Source: Lachnospiraceae bacterium (GTDB taxonomy: Bacteria > Bacillota_A > Clostridia > Lachnospirales > Lachnospiraceae). From it: a stretch of DNA of 33,813 nt. Below are positions 25,199 through 33,125 of the stretch, piece after piece. The DNA lies in contig JAGBNT010000080.1 in NCBI GenBank assembly GCA_017634255.1, positions 1-33,813 of the forward strand, read 5' to 3'. A program made the position numbers and the translations under genes. Every line of letters starts with the position of its first letter. Within the stretch, counting starts at the first letter, position 1. Under the pieces are notes generated by a model. That model saw only the letters and a program-made list of their open reading frames with translations. It was not told where the DNA came from and searched no databases.

Positions 25199-26428
25199 TT
25201 ATTCCGGGACTGCCGTTTCCACAGTACTCTTGCCTCCGGCCTTGCTGACTAAGTGAATGTCCTCTATCCTCATCGCCCTGTCGATGGCTTTGCACATATC
25301 GTAGACGGTGAGCAGGGCAGTGCTGACTCCCGTAAGGGCTTCCATCTCTACCCCTGTCTTTCCGTCGCAGCTTACAGTGCAGACCGCTTTAATGCTACAG
25401 CTGTCCTCGTCGGTTTCAAATTCCAGGGATACGTTATTGAGGTTTAAGATATGGCATAAGGGTATGAGGTCAGGAGTGCGCTTTGCCCCCATTATGCCTG
25501 CAACGGTGGCTACTCCCAGGACATCCCCTTTTTTCACCTTCCTGCCTAAAACCGCAGCCATGGCGTCCCGGGAAAGAATGATACGTCCCTCGGCGACGGC
25601 GGTCCGTCGGGTTATCTCCTTACCTCCTACGTCCACCATAACGGCGTTTCCCTTTTCGTCAAAATGCGTAAATTCATTTTCTGATCCTGCTGACATTTTT
25701 TCTCCTCCGAACCTGCCGCCGGACAGGTTTCCTGTTAGAAGGGCGGCGGTTCCTGAATATGGATTACTGAAGATTTTTTTTATATCGCCCTTTTCCACCA
25801 CCTGTCCCTTATCGATAACTATTAGTTCTTCGCTAAAGCTCTCAAGCTCCCTTGCATCATGGGAAACCATTATGCTCATACCCTCATAGTCGGACAAAAG
25901 CTCTTTTAGCTCTTCCAGCAGCTTAGCTCTAAGATAAGAATCTAAAGAGGACAAGGGTTCATCCAGAAGTATGATCTCAGGGGAATATGCCATGATGCGG
26001 GCAAGGGCAGTTCGCTGCTGTTGTCCCCCGGAAAGCTCCCCCGGCAGGCGTTTCTCCAGACCTTCCAGACGGAATTTCTTTATCATGCGGCTGGTGGTCT
26101 CCCGTATAAATTCTCTGTTTCCCTTAAGCCCGGCTGCTATATTTTCCTCCACATTCATGGTCGGGAAAAGCGCATAGCTTTGAAAAAGATAGCCTATGTT
26201 CCTCTTTTGGGGCTTAAGGTTTATTTTTTTTTCGGAGTCAAACAGTACTCTGTCCCCCAGCTGTATAAAACCGGAATCCGGGCGCTCTATGCCGGCAAGG
26301 CATTTTAAGGTCATGCTTTTTCCGGCTCCCGAAGGTCCGAGTATGCCCGTTCTCCTGCAGCTGGTTTCAAAGCCAATATTTAGCAGGAAATCCCCTGCTT
26401 TTTTCTGTATACGGAGTTTTAACTGCAT
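25199..26428 (-). CDS. ModC-MoaC fusion: molybdate ATPase joined to cPMP synthase
   Basis: One uninterrupted 409-residue frame holds two enzymes. Residues 1-235 are the molybdate import ATPase ModC: Walker A GPSGAGKS at 31-38, Q-loop LFQSYALFP, signature LSGGQQQR at 132-139, Walker B IILLDEPLSSLD at 152-163 and switch H190. The molybdate-sensing TOBE domain of normal ModC is absent. After a short glycine-rich joint, residues 245-409 are a complete MoaC, from THFDEKGNAVMVDV to KTGVEMEALTGVS, DMCKAIDRAM and SKAGGKS. MoaC converts 3',8-cyclo-GTP to cPMP. The usual LCHPL active-site segment reads LCHIL here. AGAGG precedes the first ATG. A second strong ribosome site lies exactly before the MoaC start, so free MoaC may also be made. 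Confidence 0.88.
   Translation of the reverse strand: MQLKLRIQKKAGDFLLNIGFETSCRRTGILGPSGAGKSMTLKCLAGIERPDSGFIQLGDRVLFDSEKKINLKPQKRNIGYLFQSYALFPTMNVEENIAAGLKGNREFIRETTSRMIKKFRLEGLEKRLPGELSGGQQQRTALARIMAYSPEIILLDEPLSSLDSYLRAKLLEELKELLSDYEGMSIMVSHDARELESFSEELIVIDKGQVVEKGDIKKIFSNPYSGTAALLTGNLSGGRFGGEKMSAGSENEFTHFDEKGNAVMVDVGGKEITRRTAVAEGRIILSRDAMAAVLGRKVKKGDVLGVATVAGIMGAKRTPDLIPLCHILNLNNVSLEFETDEDSCSIKAVCTVSCDGKTGVEMEALTGVSTALLTVYDMCKAIDRAMRIEDIHLVSKAGGKSTVETAVPE
25694..25708 (-). promoter_or_regulatory. moaC: Internal ribosome binding site and ATG for MoaC
   Basis: On the minus strand GGAGGAG (25708-25702) is followed by five A's and an ATG (25696-25694). The GGAGG core is 7 bases from the ATG, an ideal distance. 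Starting here gives a 165-residue MoaC whose N-terminus matches the usual MoaC start. The site lies inside the fused frame, so the same mRNA could yield both the fusion and free MoaC. Confidence 0.7.
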
Positions 26429-26447
26429 AACATCCTCTGAATAGTAG

Positions 26448-26606
26448 ATATATTGTTACTGTTCACAGGCGAACTGCGCATTTACTGCGCAGTTACGCCC
26501 CAATGTGTTGTGGTTTAAATGGGTTTTGCCCCATCGCCGAAGGCGATTTAATTGGCAAAACCCGTTACATTCGCAGCCTGAAAGGCTGTGAATAGTAACG
26601 ATATAT
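26448..26606. repeat. 159-bp palindromic element with terminal inverted repeats
   Basis: The ends form 21-bp inverted repeats with two mismatches (26448-26468 and 26586-26606). Inside are three perfect hairpins: a 9-bp stem AACTGCGCA at 26472-26494 with a TTTAC loop; a 10-bp stem GGGTTTTGCC at 26521-26563 enclosing a smaller ATCGCC-GAA-GGCGAT hairpin at 26533-26547; and CAGCCT-GAA-AGGCTG at 26574-26588. The whole could fold as a cruciform or branched RNA. No protein is encoded. The look is that of a MITE or a mobile palindromic repeat; a structured RNA is an alternative. It fills about half of the gap between modC-moaC and ridA, with the promoter for ridA lying beyond it. No second copy was noticed in the window. 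Confidence 0.8.
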
Positions 26607-26632
26607 TAAGATTCTAGGTTTATGCAATTCTT

Positions 26633-26661
26633 TTGTCAATGTGGAGCAGATATGATAAAAT
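26633..26661 (+). promoter_or_regulatory. Probable ridA promoter
   Basis: TTGTCA at 26633-26638 and TAAAAT at 26656-26661 are separated by 17 bases, a good sigma-A-like arrangement 75 bases before the ridA ATG. It lies just outside the palindromic element. The remaining bases up to ridA hold only the ribosome site AAGGAG. Confidence 0.55.
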
Positions 26662-26736
26662 CGTGGTCGGATATCCGTTAATGTTTTAAGTTTCAGGGCG
26701 CTTTTAAGCACCTCACAAAATAAGGAGAATAAGATT

Positions 26737-27117
26737 ATGAACAAAGCATTACATACCGACAAGGCACCGGCAGCCATAGGTCCTTACTCACAGGCAATAG
26801 CGGCAGGAGATACCGTTTATGTTTCGGGTCAGATCCCGATAGATCCTTCTACGGGCAATTTTGCAGGGGAGGACATCGCTTCCCAGACGAGGCAGAGTCT
26901 CACGAACATAAAGAACATCCTTGAAGCCGGAGGTCTTAGCATGAAGGATGTGGTAAAGACCACGGTGCTTCTTGCAAATATAGGTGATTTTGCCGCCATG
27001 AATGAAGTATATGCCGAGTTTTTTGAAGAGCCCTATCCGGCGAGAGCAGCCTTTCAGGTTGCAGCTATCCCAAAGGGAGCGTTGGTTGAGATAGAGGCAG
27101 TGGCACATAAGAACTGA
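26737..27117 (+). CDS. ridA: RidA family enamine/imine deaminase
   Basis: The 126-residue protein is a standard-length RidA (YjgF/YER057c/UK114). It has the N-terminal [21 protein letters not shown], and the C-terminal [21 protein letters not shown] containing the conserved substrate-binding arginine. RidA hydrolyses reactive 2-aminoacrylate and related imines made by PLP enzymes to keto acids and ammonia. Diaminopropionate ammonia-lyase, encoded 3.8 kb downstream, releases exactly such an intermediate, so co-location makes sense. TAAGGAG precedes the ATG. It appears to be transcribed alone or with the ECF gene 160 bases further on, which however has its own promoter-like region. Confidence 0.95.
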   Translation: MNKALHTDKAPAAIGPYSQAIAAGDTVYVSGQIPIDPSTGNFAGEDIASQTRQSLTNIKNILEAGGLSMKDVVKTTVLLANIGDFAAMNEVYAEFFEEPYPARAAFQVAAIPKGALVEIEAVAHKN

Positions 27118-27161
27118 GTTGATATAAATAATTCTTATGACAGGCTCAAACATTCTAAGAT

Positions 27162-27191
27162 TTTACTTGAAGCTAAGATTTGTAGTATAAT
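27162..27191 (+). promoter_or_regulatory. Possible promoter of the ECF S-component gene
   Basis: A perfect TATAAT at 27186-27191 is preceded by a weak -35 box, TTTACT at 27162-27167, with an 18-base spacer. It lies about 87 bases before the ECF gene start and just upstream of a strong inverted repeat. Confidence 0.5.
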
Positions 27192-27210
27192 CACTCCCGA
27201 CCGATAGTTC

Positions 27211-27246
27211 TATAGTGAACGACATAAAAACTTGTCGTTTACTATA
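27211..27246. promoter_or_regulatory. Inverted repeat, likely operator, upstream of ECF gene
   Basis: TATAGTGAACGAC (27211-27223) and GTCGTTTACTATA (27234-27246) pair over 13 bp with one G-T type mismatch and a 10-base loop. It starts 20 bases after the TATAAT box and ends 31 bases before the ATG, so it covers the likely transcription start or early leader. No U-tract follows, arguing against a terminator. A repressor site is the simplest reading; an mRNA hairpin is an alternative. Confidence 0.5.
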
Positions 27247-27277
27247 ATTAAGTTTATTGTACGGGGGGTGGATAATT

Positions 27278-27892
27278 ATGAAAAAAGAGAGTGGGTTAAG
27301 TACTTTTGCGGTAGTCAGGGCGGCGGTCTTTGCTGCCCTGACCTTTGTAGCGACCTTCGCGGTAAAGATACAGACGCCGACCTTTGGCTATATTCATATG
27401 GGAGACTGCTTTGTACTGCTTAGCGGTCTTATTCTCGGGAAGACATCGGGAGCCCTTGCAGCAGCCGTAGGCTCTGCGCTTTCGGATCTGCTGGCAGGCT
27501 ACGTCATATGGGTTCCGGGTACCTTTATCATAAAATTTTTTGTAGCGCTGGCTGCATGGCGGACTTTCCATTCATTGAGCAGGATTTTTTCAGCCGGAGA
27601 GATAAATACTGCCCCTCATTTAAAACACGAAAAAAAGTTCCCCGCCGGACTCCTTATGATTTCGGGTCTTGCGGGGGAACTTATAATGATCGCCGGTTAT
27701 TTTTTCTATAATGTAATTATTATCTCTCTCACAGCGGGTGAGCTGTCCGCAGCTGCCTTTGCCGCCGCCATAACCGAATCCGCTGCCGAGATACCGTTTA
27801 ACATTGCTCAGGGAGGTGCGGGGATTTTTCTCTCCACTGTTCTCTATCCCCTCGTCAGGAGGGGAGCCAGTACGCTGACCCCTGGAGTCTGA
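27278..27892 (+). CDS. ECF transporter S component (substrate-binding membrane protein)
   Basis: The protein (204 residues from the ATG at 27278) has about five to six transmembrane segments. The first half, with VRAAVFAALTFVATF, GYIHMGDCFVLLSGLILG and ALAAAVGSALSDLLAGY, matches the riboflavin/ECF-type S-component family that captures vitamins or nucleobase-like compounds. No ECF ATPase or T component is nearby, so it would share an energising module encoded elsewhere. The substrate cannot be read from the sequence; the purine setting suggests a heterocycle. GGGGGGTGG precedes the chosen ATG at spacing 7. The frame is open from 27257 as well, but that start lies upstream of the ribosome site. 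Confidence 0.82.
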   Translation: MKKESGLSTFAVVRAAVFAALTFVATFAVKIQTPTFGYIHMGDCFVLLSGLILGKTSGALAAAVGSALSDLLAGYVIWVPGTFIIKFFVALAAWRTFHSLSRIFSAGEINTAPHLKHEKKFPAGLLMISGLAGELIMIAGYFFYNVIIISLTAGELSAAAFAAAITESAAEIPFNIAQGGAGIFLSTVLYPLVRRGASTLTPGV

Positions 27893-27915
27893 AAGCTGAA
27901 TACAAGCTCCTGGAT

Positions 27916-28842
27916 CTACTCACCGGAATTGAGTATATCCAGCATCTCACGTATCATTTCCTCGTCTGTCAGACGGAAGAGAAACTCTACCCTTCGGGAG
28001 GCATCCTTATCGATATTTCCGGTACTGTCATAGACCGGACTGCTGTAGGAACGCCCCGTAGCGGAAACCAGATCCCTTAAGGCATCACGCTCTCTCGTGG
28101 TGAGGATGTCGCTGTTTTCATCCAGACAGAACTCTGCGACCGAGTAAGCCCTCTTTTGGGAGAGCTCCAGATTGAAGAGATAGTCTCCATCGGTGTCGGT
28201 ATGTCCCTCTATAAGTATCTCGGAAATATAGCTCTTGTATTTGGGATTTAAAAGCACCTTTGCATATCTGGGAAGGAAGTCTGCGAGAAACTCCTTGCCG
28301 GATGCCTTAAGCTCGGTCTTATTGTAGTCAAAGAGGATGCTGGAATCGAAGGTGATGGCTCCGGTCTTTTGATCCACAGAAATCTTAAGTGAGGAATTGT
28401 CGAACTCCTCCTTCAGGGCTTCTACAAGCTCGCTTCTGACACCTATGATATTGTCCAGCTTTTCCTGCTGCTCGCTCATGACCGCCTGGAGCTTATTCAA
28501 AAGCTCGTGCTGCTCTAAGAGCGTCTTCTCCTGTATGGCTATCTTCTCGCCCTGCTCTGCGAGAGCCTGCTCCTGAGCATTGAGCATTTCCTTCTGCTCG
28601 TCCAGCTTGAGCTTCTGCGAGGCTACCGTTGCCCGTTCCTCCTCCAGCTCATCCGCCTGTATGGAAAGCTCCTGCTCCTTGCCGAGAAGCTGCGTTTCCT
28701 TTTCATCGAACTGCATTTTGGAATGAAGCATCGTAAAGGAAATTATCAGCACGAAGGTAAGCAGCAGCCCTGCCATCATATCGGAATATGACAGCCAGTA
28801 GGTGGTTTCCTCATCCTGTTTTCTTCTAAGTCTGTATCTCAT
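27916..28842 (-). CDS. ZorB-like / MotB-like protein with OmpA domain
   Basis: The 308-residue protein begins with a basic segment and a single MotB-type transmembrane helix, YWLSYSDMMAGLLLTFVLI, in which D21 is the likely proton-binding aspartate. Residues 44-145 form a long, Glu/Gln/Lys-rich coiled coil. The C-terminal OmpA-like domain has IEGHTDTDGDYLFNLELS at 211-228, the peptidoglycan-binding signature. Such proteins are the stator ring partner of MotA/ZorA-type channels. The 69-base gap to the upstream MotA/ZorA-like gene and the shared strand show they are a pair. No flagellar genes are near, which argues for the ZorB type over flagellar MotB. The coiled coil between helix and OmpA domain is longer than I expect for the family. 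Confidence 0.82.
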   Translation of the reverse strand: MRYRLRRKQDEETTYWLSYSDMMAGLLLTFVLIISFTMLHSKMQFDEKETQLLGKEQELSIQADELEEERATVASQKLKLDEQKEMLNAQEQALAEQGEKIAIQEKTLLEQHELLNKLQAVMSEQQEKLDNIIGVRSELVEALKEEFDNSSLKISVDQKTGAITFDSSILFDYNKTELKASGKEFLADFLPRYAKVLLNPKYKSYISEILIEGHTDTDGDYLFNLELSQKRAYSVAEFCLDENSDILTTRERDALRDLVSATGRSYSSPVYDSTGNIDKDASRRVEFLFRLTDEEMIREMLDILNSGE

Positions 28843-28911
28843 ATTGCTATTCCTGTCATTTTTCAGGGCGCTTGCTGCCAGGGATTGCCGGGACAGCGCT
28901 CCTTCGCCCGT

Positions 28912-30396
28912 TTATTTACGGAAGAAATGTCTGTCCAGTGACTCCACTGAATTACTCAGCTTTTCAACCGCCATATCCGCCTTGCGGAAGCTCCTTTCCA
29001 GTCCGAGGTATGAGTAGTCTACGGCCTCGGGAATGTGCTCCACCGTATCCCTTACCTTTTCAATGGTGTCATTTAACTGGTTTTGGGCATACTGCAGATT
29101 ATCATTTATCATCCTAATTGTGTCCCCAACGCTTTGCGGCATGGTCTGAAGCGTGTTCTGGAGCTGGGACAGCAGAGCCGCCTGAACCCCTAGCTGCTCC
29201 TCCAGCATCTTAAATGTCCTTTCGAGGTCGGAATCCATAGCAGTTTTCAGCTCTCTTACATCGCTTGCGTAGGTTCCAAGAGCAGAAGCCGTCCTGCCTG
29301 TCTGGCGGGTGATCTCGTTGACATTCTCCGCCAGCTCAGCCGATCTGGAACAGAGCTTCTCCATCTGTTCCTTATTTTCATTCTGCAGAACCATAGTTGA
29401 ATCGACAGTATCGGACAGCCTTTGGAAGGAGGCATTTAATTCCTTATCCATCTCCTTTAAGAAAGCCTGAACCACCGTCGAAAGTGCATCCAGCTGATTT
29501 TTGGTAGCCATATTTGCAAAGTCGCTGATCGTGGCATCGAAGCCGTCGAACCGGGGCTTCAGCGTCTTCTCAAGACCTTCGGAGGTGTAATAGGACAGGG
29601 TATCGGAAATATCCTTTGTGTTCCTCGCCTGCTGCATCTGAAGCTGAACCATCTTGTTGTAGCCGTCCAGAGATGTATCCGGCATAACGTGTTTCTTGTG
29701 AGCCACTACAAAGCTTCTGACCGCACCTTCCGCATCCTCCAGCTCTCTTTTATATACATAGTTAAATATCAGCGAAAGGACCATACCGTAGATGGAGGTC
29801 TGAAACGCGACCTTTATACCGTCCATAAGAGGCTCTATGCTGTTGGCTATCTCCGCTGTGGTCCCCGTGTTAAAGCTTTGAAGACCCAGTGAAAGACCGA
29901 TGAAGGTTCCCAGGATACCGAGACCCGTCATGGCACCGGGAACCTGGTTGAGCAGATTCCTGTGTATTACGGTATCTATCAGGTCATAGTTTATATATTC
30001 CTCTATGTCGCACTTATAGAAGGTTTTATCAGAGATATCTATCCTGTCCAGCTCATACTGGTAATCGTAATACTGCTCTTTAAGCACAGGATTTGTGAAG
30101 AGCTCCTCCTTTTCCTCCTTATACCTTTCCCAGAGAAATCTCCGTTCATGCATGGCGTCGAGCTTTATCTTTTCCGTTACCTTAGTGAGCTCCTCACCTA
30201 TTTTTTCCGTGGGGTTAAAGCTTTTCCTTTCACACGACAGCAATATCCAGCCGGTAATGACGAACATCGCTCCGTTTACTATCAGATTGGATAATCCCTG
30301 CCGCTGTCCGCCGAAAATATTGAGTCCGATGAAAAACAGCAGCAGACCCACATATGCGATAACCAGAAGCAGTTTGTAGTTTCTTGAAACCTTCAT
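28912..30396 (-). CDS. ZorA-like / MotA-ExbB family proton channel with long tail
   Basis: The 494-residue protein has transmembrane segments at about 7-28, 36-54, 153-174 and 196-216. The MotA/TolQ/ExbB core is visible as GAMTGLGILGTFIGLSLG at 154-171 and GIKVAFQTSIYGMVLSLIF at 193-211. After it comes a ~275-residue cytoplasmic tail rich in heptads (DTVDSTMVLQNENKEQ and similar), predicted as a long coiled coil. That architecture is the ZorA one: in Zorya defence systems ZorA and ZorB form a membrane motor whose tail signals to ZorC/ZorD or ZorE effectors. None of these effectors is encoded next to the pair here. A weak GGGAC precedes the start. A non-defence motor in envelope sensing is an alternative. 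Confidence 0.8.
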   Translation of the reverse strand: MKVSRNYKLLLVIAYVGLLLFFIGLNIFGGQRQGLSNLIVNGAMFVITGWILLSCERKSFNPTEKIGEELTKVTEKIKLDAMHERRFLWERYKEEKEELFTNPVLKEQYYDYQYELDRIDISDKTFYKCDIEEYINYDLIDTVIHRNLLNQVPGAMTGLGILGTFIGLSLGLQSFNTGTTAEIANSIEPLMDGIKVAFQTSIYGMVLSLIFNYVYKRELEDAEGAVRSFVVAHKKHVMPDTSLDGYNKMVQLQMQQARNTKDISDTLSYYTSEGLEKTLKPRFDGFDATISDFANMATKNQLDALSTVVQAFLKEMDKELNASFQRLSDTVDSTMVLQNENKEQMEKLCSRSAELAENVNEITRQTGRTASALGTYASDVRELKTAMDSDLERTFKMLEEQLGVQAALLSQLQNTLQTMPQSVGDTIRMINDNLQYAQNQLNDTIEKVRDTVEHIPEAVDYSYLGLERSFRKADMAVEKLSNSVESLDRHFFRK

Positions 30397-30436
30397 AAAC
30401 CGTGTCCCGTCTTTCTATGAAATCAAGTAATAAGAT

Positions 30437-30452
30437 ACTGTAATGGTACAGT
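30437..30452. promoter_or_regulatory. Small inverted repeat in the zorA-ygeX divergent region
   Basis: ACTGTA (30437-30442) and TACAGT (30447-30452) form a perfect 6-bp inverted repeat with a 4-base spacer. It lies just downstream of the minus-strand TATAAT and 22 bases upstream of the ygeX -35 box, a suitable place for a regulator of either unit. With only 6 bp per arm, chance is possible. Confidence 0.35.
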
Positions 30453-30460
30453 TAAATCCT

Positions 30461-30490
30461 ATTATAACACGGCTTGACAGTGACATACAA
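30461..30490 (-). promoter_or_regulatory. Probable promoter of the ZorAB-like operon
   Basis: Reading the minus strand, TTGTAT (30490-30485) and TATAAT (30466-30461) are spaced by 18 bases, 65 bases before the ZorA-like start. It overlaps the opposite promoter for ygeX, so the two transcription units may compete for polymerase. Confidence 0.45.
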
Positions 30491-30502
30491 AAAAATTACT
30501 CT
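30474..30502 (+). promoter_or_regulatory. Probable ygeX operon promoter
   Basis: A consensus TTGACA at 30474-30479 is followed after 17 bases by TACTCT at 30497-30502, about 30 bases before the ygeX start. It would drive ygeX, ygeY and ygeW. Confidence 0.5.
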
Positions 30503-30531
30503 AAACATAAAGAAAAAAGGCAGGTATATAA

Positions 30532-31734
30532 ATGGAAAAGATCAAATGGTGCAGAAATAAAATGCCTAAGGACGGGGACGAAAGGCTGTCCGTCATGAGC
30601 CTTGAAAATGTAAGAAAGGCTCGGGATTTTCACCGCAGCTTCCCGCAGTACAGTGTTACCCCTTTGGCGAGCCTTAAGGGTATGGCGGCGAGGCTGGGAG
30701 TGAATAACATCCTTGTCAAGGACGAGAGCTATCGCTTCGGGCTCAATGCCTTTAAGGTTCTGGGGGGTTCCTTTGCAATGGCAAAATATATTGCGGGAGA
30801 ATTGGGTAAGGATGTATCTGAACTGGATTACGAATACCTTACCGGCGATGCCTTAAAAAAAGACTTCGGGCAGGCTGTCTTTTTTACCGCGACCGACGGA
30901 AACCACGGACGGGGAGTAGCCTGGGCTGCAAAACGCCTGGGTCAGAAGGCGGTAGTCCATATGCCCAAGGGCAGTACAAAAATGCGCTTTGACAATATCG
31001 CGGCGGAAGGCGCAGAGGTCACTATAGAGGAAGTAAATTATGATGAATGTGTTCGCATAGCCGCAAGGGAGGCGGCAGAAACAGAGCACGGAGTTATCGT
31101 TCAGGACACCGCATGGGAGGGCTACGAAGACATTCCCTCATGGATAATGCAGGGCTACGGAACAATGGCAGGGGAAGCTGCCGAACAGCTCCGCTCCGTA
31201 AAGGTGAACCGTCCCACCCACGTCTTTGTCCAGGCTGGCGTGGGTTCCCTTGCCGGTGCAGTAGTCGGATATTTTACCAATCTTTACCCGGACGATCCGC
31301 CTAAATTCATCATAATGGAGGCGCAGGCTGCTGACTGTCTGTACAGGGGAGCAGAGGCAGGAGACGGAAACATAAGGACGGTCGGCGGAGACTTAAATAC
31401 GATAATGGCGGGACTGGCATGCGGAGAGCCCAATACCATAGGCTGGAGCATCCTTAAAGACCATGCCGATGTCTTTCTTTCCTGTCCGGACTGGACAGCT
31501 GCAAGAGGTATGCGTATGCTCTCAAGCCCGGTCAAGGGCGACCCGAGAGTTATTTCGGGAGAATCGGGAGCTGTAGGTATGGGTGTTCTCGCTGCAATAA
31601 TGGAGGATAAAGCCTATACAGAGTTGAAAGACGCGCTTGGATTAAATAAATTTTCAGATGTATTGATGTTCTCGACAGAGGGAGATACAGACCCCGAAAG
31701 ATACGAAAAAATAGTATGGAAAGGAGAGTATTGA
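30532..31734 (+). CDS. ygeX: Diaminopropionate ammonia-lyase (YgeX)
   Basis: The 400-residue PLP enzyme matches E. coli YgeX (398 residues). The PLP lysine is K75 in [11 protein letters not shown], and D122 in [10 protein letters not shown] corresponds to the second catalytic acid of Yge[11 protein letters not shown] near residue 343 is the cofactor phosphate/ring region of the fold. The enzyme converts 2,3-diaminopropionate to pyruvate and two ammonia, through 2-aminoacrylate. In gut bacteria this gene belongs to the anaerobic purine/urate degradation cluster, where the substrate arises from ring-opened purine. The start has AAAAAGGCAGG before it. The gene is followed one base later by ygeY. 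Confidence 0.95.
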   Translation: MEKIKWCRNKMPKDGDERLSVMSLENVRKARDFHRSFPQYSVTPLASLKGMAARLGVNNILVKDESYRFGLNAFKVLGGSFAMAKYIAGELGKDVSELDYEYLTGDALKKDFGQAVFFTATDGNHGRGVAWAAKRLGQKAVVHMPKGSTKMRFDNIAAEGAEVTIEEVNYDECVRIAAREAAETEHGVIVQDTAWEGYEDIPSWIMQGYGTMAGEAAEQLRSVKVNRPTHVFVQAGVGSLAGAVVGYFTNLYPDDPPKFIIMEAQAADCLYRGAEAGDGNIRTVGGDLNTIMAGLACGEPNTIGWSILKDHADVFLSCPDWTAARGMRMLSSPVKGDPRVISGESGAVGMGVLAAIMEDKAYTELKDALGLNKFSDVLMFSTEGDTDPERYEKIVWKGEY

Positions 31735-31735
31735 T

Positions 31736-33076
31736 ATGAGACTTGACTTCGAAGCGATAAAAGCGGCAGCACAAGCCAAAAGGGATGACATGAGCGCCTT
31801 CCTTCGCGCCATGATAAAATGTCCGTCGGAAAGCTGCGAAGAAAAAGAGGTTGTGGAGTGCATCAAAGCCGAAATGGAGAAGCTAAGCTTCGACAAGGTG
31901 GAGATCGACGGGCTCGGCAACATCATAGGCTGGATGGGTGAGGGCGATAAGGTGATCGCCATCGATTCCCATGTGGATACTGTGGGAATTGGCAACAGGG
32001 ATAACTGGGAGCATGACCCCTACGAGGGCTACGAGACCGACGATATAATCTACGGCCGCGGAGGCTCGGATCAGGAGGGTGGTCTTGCCAGCGCCATATA
32101 TGCAGCCCGGATAATGAAGGATATGGACCTCATACCCAAGGGCTATAGGCTTATGATAGTCGGCTCTGTTCAGGAGGAGGACTGCGATGGAATGTGCTGG
32201 CAGTACATTGTAAATAAGGACAAGATCCGTCCTGAATTTGTAATCTCCACTGAACCGACGGACGGGGGCATATACCGGGGACAGAGGGGCAGGATGGAGA
32301 TACGCGTGGACGTAAAAGGCATCTCCTGTCATGGCTCGGCGCCCGAGCGCGGAGATAACGCGATCTATAAGATGGCGGATATAATAAGCGATATCCGCGC
32401 CCTGAACAACAACGGCTGCGACGACAGCACGCAGATACGGGGACTGGTCAAAATGCTGGACCCGAAATATAATCCCGACCACTATGAGGATGCACGTTTC
32501 CTGGGTCGCGGGACCTGTACGGTTTCCCAGATATACTTTACTTCTCCCAGCAGATGCGCCGTTGCGGACTCCTGTTCGATCTCGGTTGACAGGCGCATGA
32601 CGGCAGGGGAGACCTTTGAAAGCTGTCTGGAGGAAGTGCGCGACCTTCCGAGTGTAAAAAAATACGGCGAGGATGTAGAGGTCTCCATGTATATGTATGA
32701 CAGACCCTCATGGACAGGGGAGGTATACGAGACCGAAAGCTATTTCCCCACCTGGATAAATAAGGAAGAGGATGCACACGTCAGGGCACTTGTGGAGGCT
32801 CATAAGGCGCTTTTCGGCGAGAAGAGGATAGGCTCGCCCTCGGCGATGCACCTTCGCGAGGGGCGTCCCCTTACGGATAAATGGACCTTCTCGACGAACG
32901 GCGTGGCTATTCAGGGCCGCTTCGGTATTCCCTGCGTAGGCTTCGGACCGGGAGCAGAGAGCCAGGCCCACGCACCGAACGAGATAACCTGGAAACAGGA
33001 TCTTGTCACCTGCGCGGCGGTCTATGTAGCAGCACTGAATCTCTATGACCCCTCCGCTATGACCGAGTGTCCCTGA
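31736..33076 (+). CDS. ygeY: YgeY family M20 metallohydrolase
   Basis: The 446-residue protein is an M20-type zinc hydrolase close to YgeY, a family tied to selenium/molybdenum hydroxylase clusters. Metal-site motifs are DSHVDTVG (H79 region), [10 protein letters not shown] near 109-118, VQEEDCDG near 145-152, STEPTD, and SQAHAPNE near 410. The dimerisation domain lies in the middle (about 190-300). It is thought to remove a carbamoyl or acyl group from an amino-acid-like intermediate of purine breakdown; the exact substrate is not shown by the sequence. AAGGAGAG stands 7-9 bases before the ATG, and the spacing of 1 base to ygeX indicates a shared mRNA. Confidence 0.93.
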   Translation: MRLDFEAIKAAAQAKRDDMSAFLRAMIKCPSESCEEKEVVECIKAEMEKLSFDKVEIDGLGNIIGWMGEGDKVIAIDSHVDTVGIGNRDNWEHDPYEGYETDDIIYGRGGSDQEGGLASAIYAARIMKDMDLIPKGYRLMIVGSVQEEDCDGMCWQYIVNKDKIRPEFVISTEPTDGGIYRGQRGRMEIRVDVKGISCHGSAPERGDNAIYKMADIISDIRALNNNGCDDSTQIRGLVKMLDPKYNPDHYEDARFLGRGTCTVSQIYFTSPSRCAVADSCSISVDRRMTAGETFESCLEEVRDLPSVKKYGEDVEVSMYMYDRPSWTGEVYETESYFPTWINKEEDAHVRALVEAHKALFGEKRIGSPSAMHLREGRPLTDKWTFSTNGVAIQGRFGIPCVGFGPGAESQAHAPNEITWKQDLVTCAAVYVAALNLYDPSAMTECP

Positions 33077-33125
33077 AGCGGAACTCGTATATTTCACGGA
33101 GGTCTTTACGGAAAGGAAAATAACA

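Noticed and set aside
27916..30396. A complete Zorya defence system
   Set aside because: Only the ZorA- and ZorB-like genes are present; the adjoining genes on both sides are metabolic and transport genes with no ZorC, ZorD or ZorE features.
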